From positions 4,937,789-5,001,788 of the forward strand of contig CM035356.1 in NCBI GenBank assembly GCA_020137815.1: 64,000 nucleotides of DNA, written 5' to 3'. A program made the translations under genes and the position numbers. Position 1 is the stretch's first letter. Each line of letters opens with the position of its first letter. Positions 51,676-64,000 of this stretch are shown piece by piece. The notes under the pieces are model-generated. The model was not told the DNA's origin and did not search any database. It worked only from the letters and a program-made list of their open reading frames with translations. The stretch is from Hormiphora californensis (lineage: Eukaryota; Ctenophora; Tentaculata; Cydippida; Pleurobrachiidae).

Positions 51676-52225
51676 GCTTTTTACCGTTTTTTGCTAATTT
51701 TGAGCACCTTTAAAGCCAAATAACGGCTAAACGGTTGAAGATGGAGCTTAAAAGTCCGACGTCGACCCCCCATAACTTGGCCATTGCCTACAAAATTGCA
51801 CCAATGAAAAGTCTCTAAACAATTCCTACGTGGCTATGGAGGCGCATTGTCGCATTGTGCGCGTCTCAACACATAGTGTCTCACCTCCATAGCCATATAA
51901 TAGCCTTAAACGGTTATGTTTAAACCTAATTATCCAATTATCTAATTAACCGGATGAGATAGAGACTTAATTTCAGCACCTACCCCCACTAATTCGAGAA
52001 CGCTGAACATTTCAGTGCCCCCGGTTGTGTCTCTACTCCTTTCCTAACATGGCTATATATAGCCATATGGCCAGCAAACGGCTATGTGCAGGTCTAATTA
52101 TCCAATTATCCAATTAACCAGATGAGATAAAGACTTTATTCTGGCACCTACCCCCACTAATGCGAGGACACTGAACACTTTGGTGCCCTTAATTTTATCT
52201 CTACTCCTTTCCTAAGGGTAGATAC
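51676..52225. mobile_element. Partial copy of the foldback B family in the loop of the giant element
   Basis: It matches 40398-40870 in order, including GGCTTTTTACCGTTTTTTGC, CCAAATAACGGCTAAACGGT, CTACCCCCACTAAT and GTCTCTACTCCTTTCCTAA. It lacks one arm and has extra sequence, so it is a decayed half. 52226-52470 is unassigned. Confidence 0.75.
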
Positions 52226-53614
52226 AGCGTTTTTCTCCTTATGCTCAATTACCAATCAATTAGGGGCTAATTACACACCTTCCCCCAAATAATTGAGACT
52301 GACATTTTGGTTTTTTATGTTCAGGGGGCCTATACCTAGAATTTACAACCGGAATTGGCTTGCCGCTAGTGAGTTCTATGTCGAAACACGTTTTGACAGG
52401 CTTATGTAGGTAACACAGACAACTTCAAAAATGCGCTCACGGAAGGGCTCATTCTCGGCAATGTCCATATGGCGCCACATGATCATGTGGCGCCATTATC
52501 ATGTGGCGCCATTAATGTGGCGCTAATGTGTGGCGCCGTTTGACTACCGCCACGACAACGGTTGGCGCCACACACATACCACTTGCATACCGCCAGAGTT
52601 TTTAAAATGTGGCGCCACTCCAGTGGTGTGGCGCCACTCCAGAAATCGGTTTTTTTGTTAGCGCCATAAGTTGGCGCCATATTCAACAAATGGCGCCACA
52701 CGCCACCGCCATCCAAGTACCGCCAGAGCATGTATGGCGCCACTCCCGTGGTGTGGCGCCACTCCCGACCGCCATATGGTAAAAGGGTCATGACCCTAAG
52801 TGACCAATTTTTGGCGCCAATTTTCGATTTTTTGGCGCCAAAAACCATTATTGGCGCCAAATATTATCGCCAATAAAAAATACCGGCGCCAAAACGCGAT
52901 TTGGCGCCGGTTTTTTTGGCGCCAAAGCTCTTTTTGGCGCCGGCTTTTGGCGGTTCACTTGGGTGAACCTTAAAAAATTGGCGCCAATTCTGAAATTGGC
53001 GCCACCCATCCTTGACCCTAAGTTTTTGGCGCCAATTATTCACTTTTGTAATAAAATTGGTGCCAGAAACTCGTTGGCGCCAATATATAGCGCCAATATT
53101 TGGCGCCAATTATTCATCCTGTGGCCCTTTCGTAACAAAATATTGGCCCAAAATGATGTAAATTGGCGCCAATTTATGGCGCCAATTTATGGCGCCACAT
53201 AAAGTTTGTAATTTGCCGTCCGTAGAAATGCTTGGAGTGGTGATGATGATGGAGTAACCTATAAGCGTGCAACACTAGCGTGCAACAATTACCACTTTTG
53301 CCCGTGCGAATCAAGTGGTTGTTATGGCGGGTAGGCAAGGTCAAATGCGTGAATACTGCACGTGCATGTTGTTGGATGCGTGTTATGTGTTCGGGTGTTC
53401 CTGCCATCTACAACTGGGGTTCCCATGATTGCCAAAGCTTTCCTACCTATAGGTACGTACGCACGTACGTATACGTACCCCCAATACAGCTCCAGTTCTA
53501 CGAATCTTTAACACCTGATTCAATATATTTGAAGGGAACCTCTTCCTCAATCCTTATCACCATCCCTACCACTCTACCAACCTTTATATTCTTCAGCCCG
53601 ACATGATGAAGAGA

Positions 53615-53832
<218 letters not shown>

Positions 53833-55239
53833 AGATCAACGGAGGTACAGCCAACGGGGTTCGACTAACGTCTAAGATGCAGGGTCCAACCAACAGGCTT
53901 TCTTGTCCCTAAGATCTGTTACTTGACACTCCGTATCTTAATTTTCAATAATGTACCTAAATTACAGCCAGTACCTAATGTTAAATGGCATTCCTCCACG
54001 TTTGAAGGGCCCAGTTATAACTGGAAAGATGCGTGTGACGAGTTTCGGGGTCAGACATTGTGATAGTACCACTGGTAATGAAAGTTATCCGCACAAATGC
54101 CAGCATCTGCAAACTGAGCTGTCTGGCGGCGCCAGACAGCTCTGACAGATCCTGACAGTGCGCTCAGATGGGGTCACGGCGCCAGACAGAAACTGAATGT
54201 TTTGTTTTTTTGGCGCCAATAATTGGCGCTAATAAATTGGCGCCAAAAAGTGGCGCTAACAACTAGCGCTCAAGGGTTACTTAGTCGAAATTTTAAAGTT
54301 GGCGCTAATGATTGGCGCCAATTTTCCATCCTATGACCCTAAATATTCAACAAATTGGCGCCAACAGTTGGCGCCAACTTTCGCCAGAGTTGGCGCCAAA
54401 ACTTAGGGTCAAGGATGGGTGGCGCCAATTTCAGAATTGGCGCCAATTTTTTAAGGTTCACCCAAGTGAACCGCCAAAAGCCGGCGCCAAAAAGAGCTTT
54501 GGCGCCAAAAAAACCGGCGCCAAATCGCGTTTTGGCGCCGGTATTTTTTATTGGCGATAATATTTGGCGCCAATAATGGTTTTTGGCGCCAAAAAATCGA
54601 AAATTGGCGCCAAAAATTGGTCACTTAGGGTCATGACCCTTTTACCCGCCATATGGCGTGTTTGGCGCCAAAATTTTGCCATGTGGCGATTGACTACCGC
54701 CATGGCGGGACTACCCAATTTGGCGCCAATTTGGCGCCAAGAGTGAAAAGTACATGGCGCCAATTTGGCGCCAATTTGGCGCCACTTGGCGATGGACACA
54801 GTTTATTCAGACAAATTCGCATCGCCACGTGGCGGTACCGCCAAATACCGCCAACACTTGGCGATTTACAATCGCCACGTGGCGCCACTTGGCGCCACGT
54901 GGCGCCATTTGGCGCCAAAAAATCGCCAACTTGGCGCCATTTTGGCGCCAAATTGGCGGCTGTGCGCAGTCGCCAAATTTTGGCGCCATTTGGCGCTAAA
55001 ATATCGCCACGTGGCGCCAAAATGGCGCCAATTTGGCGCCAAATGGCGCCAAAAAGTGCGCACGACCTTAACTACCATACTACCGAACTTTTTGCCCATC
55101 TACCCAATATATCTACTACACAATATTTTGTACCCACAATGTTTTTTAATAACCGCTAAATCATATATAGCTGTAAATTATTCCTTCCCCAACCCCGTTC
55201 ATTATCCTTTCTTCTCAATGTAGTATGGTTTGGTGAGAC

Positions 55240-63009
<7,770 letters not shown>

Positions 63010-63433
63010 GCAGTAGTATTTAGAGACTGTATAGTCTGATGTACTGCAGTCAGACCCTGATTTAACGGGATGCTCAGGGAAAGGGGTTTGCCCGGTATAT
63101 CGGGGTCCGACTGTTATAGTCTTGTGTATATTATTTATTGCCAATCACATTTTAGAGAGAGAGTTGTACAGTATATGAGATCAGTATTTTTATACCATGT
63201 GCATGTGTAAATATAAGTCAGCTTTTTACCGTGTTTTGTGTGTAGAGTTATTATGTAACTTATATATTGTGAACAACTGATGTTTCTCTCCTTCCCCCAG
63301 CTTGAATGAATTATGCAGTCCCAAAAATGTGTACAAATTGTACACTTTAATTCCCCTCCCCAGTATCTGTTTAAGGGACCAACTTACAAAAGTATACCCG
63401 GGTAATATCCTCATTCAAACTCTATCTACTAGA
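63010..63433. other. ARMC9 3' flank with pogo-like MITE copy 5 (63047-63113)
   Basis: CAGTCAGACCCTGATTTAAC and the inverse ATATCGGGGTCCGACTG lie 38 bases after the ARMC9 stop, probably inside the 3' UTR. No clean polyadenylation hexamer is visible. The rest of the interval shows no gene. Confidence 0.65.
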
Positions 63434-64000
63434 TCATGATTCATACCCCCTACCTTTCTATCTAGATATCATGATTCATACCCCCTACCTTTCTATCTAG
63501 ATATCATGATTCATACCCCCTACCTTTCTATCTAGATATCATGATCCATACCCCCTACCTTTCTATCTAGATATCATGATCCATACCCCCTATCTTTCTA
63601 TCTAGATATCATGATTCATACCCCCTACCTTTCTATCTAGATATCATGATTCATACCCCCTACCTTTCTATCTAGATACCATGATTCATACCCCCTATCT
63701 TTCTATCTAGATATCATGATTCATACCCCCTACCTTTCTATCTAGATATCATGATCCATACCCCCTACCTTTCTATCTAGATACCATGATTCATACCCCC
63801 TACCTTTCTATCTAGATATCATGATTCATACCCCCTATCTTTCTATCTAGATATCATGATTCATACCCCCTACCTTTCTATCTAGATATCATGATCCATA
63901 CCCCCTACCTTTCTATCTAGATACCATGATTCATACCCCCTACCTTTCTATCTAGATATCATGATCCATACCCCCTACCTTTCTATCTAGATATCATGAT
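63434..64000. repeat. 35-bp minisatellite running off the window
   Basis: About 16 units of ATCATGATTCATACCCCCTA with CCTTTCTATCTAGAT. Variants alternate (GATTCAT/GATCCAT, CTACC/CTATC, GATATC/GATACC). TTTCTATCTAG resembles a 3' splice site, so it may be an acceptor-seeded array of a downstream gene, but no exon is visible here. Confidence 0.93.

Overview
The window is animal nuclear DNA. It has intron-bearing genes with metazoan-type products (a p55-family MAGUK scaffold and the ciliary protein ARMC9), a U1 snRNA gene, several CR1/L2-like LINEs, foldback DNA transposons and very many simple and tandem repeats. The species cannot be named from sequence alone. Small exons, intergenic MITEs and a tandem family of BTB genes suit a marine invertebrate, possibly an early-branching one, but that is inference.

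Layout. (1) 1-20.3 kb: eight exons of a MAGUK gene of the MPP2/MPP6 type on +, from the second half of the PDZ domain to the C-terminus. Its introns hold an antisense LINE (2.5-5.5 kb), a TA-flanked foldback (7.26-8.02 kb), MITEs and a 54-bp satellite (10.9-18.2 kb). A second LINE is inserted inside that satellite. (2) 20.8-29.6 kb: a retroelement fragment, a full-length LINE with a PHD-finger ORF1, minisatellites, and a LINE-like element with an ORF1 but no reverse transcriptase. (3) 29.9-43.4 kb: five tandem BTB/POZ genes. Three are intact, one has a single stop codon, one is broken. A 3.1-kb composite foldback element sits between copies 4 and 5. (4) 44.0-48.3 kb: a U1 snRNA gene and a C2H2 zinc-finger gene. 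(5) 48.28-55.08 kb: a 6.8-kb near-perfect inverted repeat built largely from TTGGCGCCAA palindromes, bounded by an 8-bp target duplication. It appears to split the last exon of the zinc-finger gene. (6) 55.24-63.0 kb: a complete 12-exon ARMC9 gene. (7) The window ends in a 35-bp minisatellite.

Three observations stand out. First, most tandem arrays inside genes are copies of an exon-intron boundary: each unit carries the last 16-24 exon bases plus the 5' splice site. Five such arrays lie in ARMC9 and one in the MAGUK gene, with an acceptor-side counterpart in the zinc-finger gene. Second, both intact LINEs carry the same slippery heptamer A AAA AAC, in the correct frame, in the ORF1/ORF2 overlap. 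ORF2 is in the -1 frame in both, which points to programmed frameshifting. Third, the 6.8-kb TTGGCGCCAA foldback is a discrete mobile unit with no recognisable transposase.

The MAGUK, zinc-finger and ARMC9 genes show no functional link. They are neighbours, not an operon. Exon limits are read from splice consensus, phase and homology, without transcript data.
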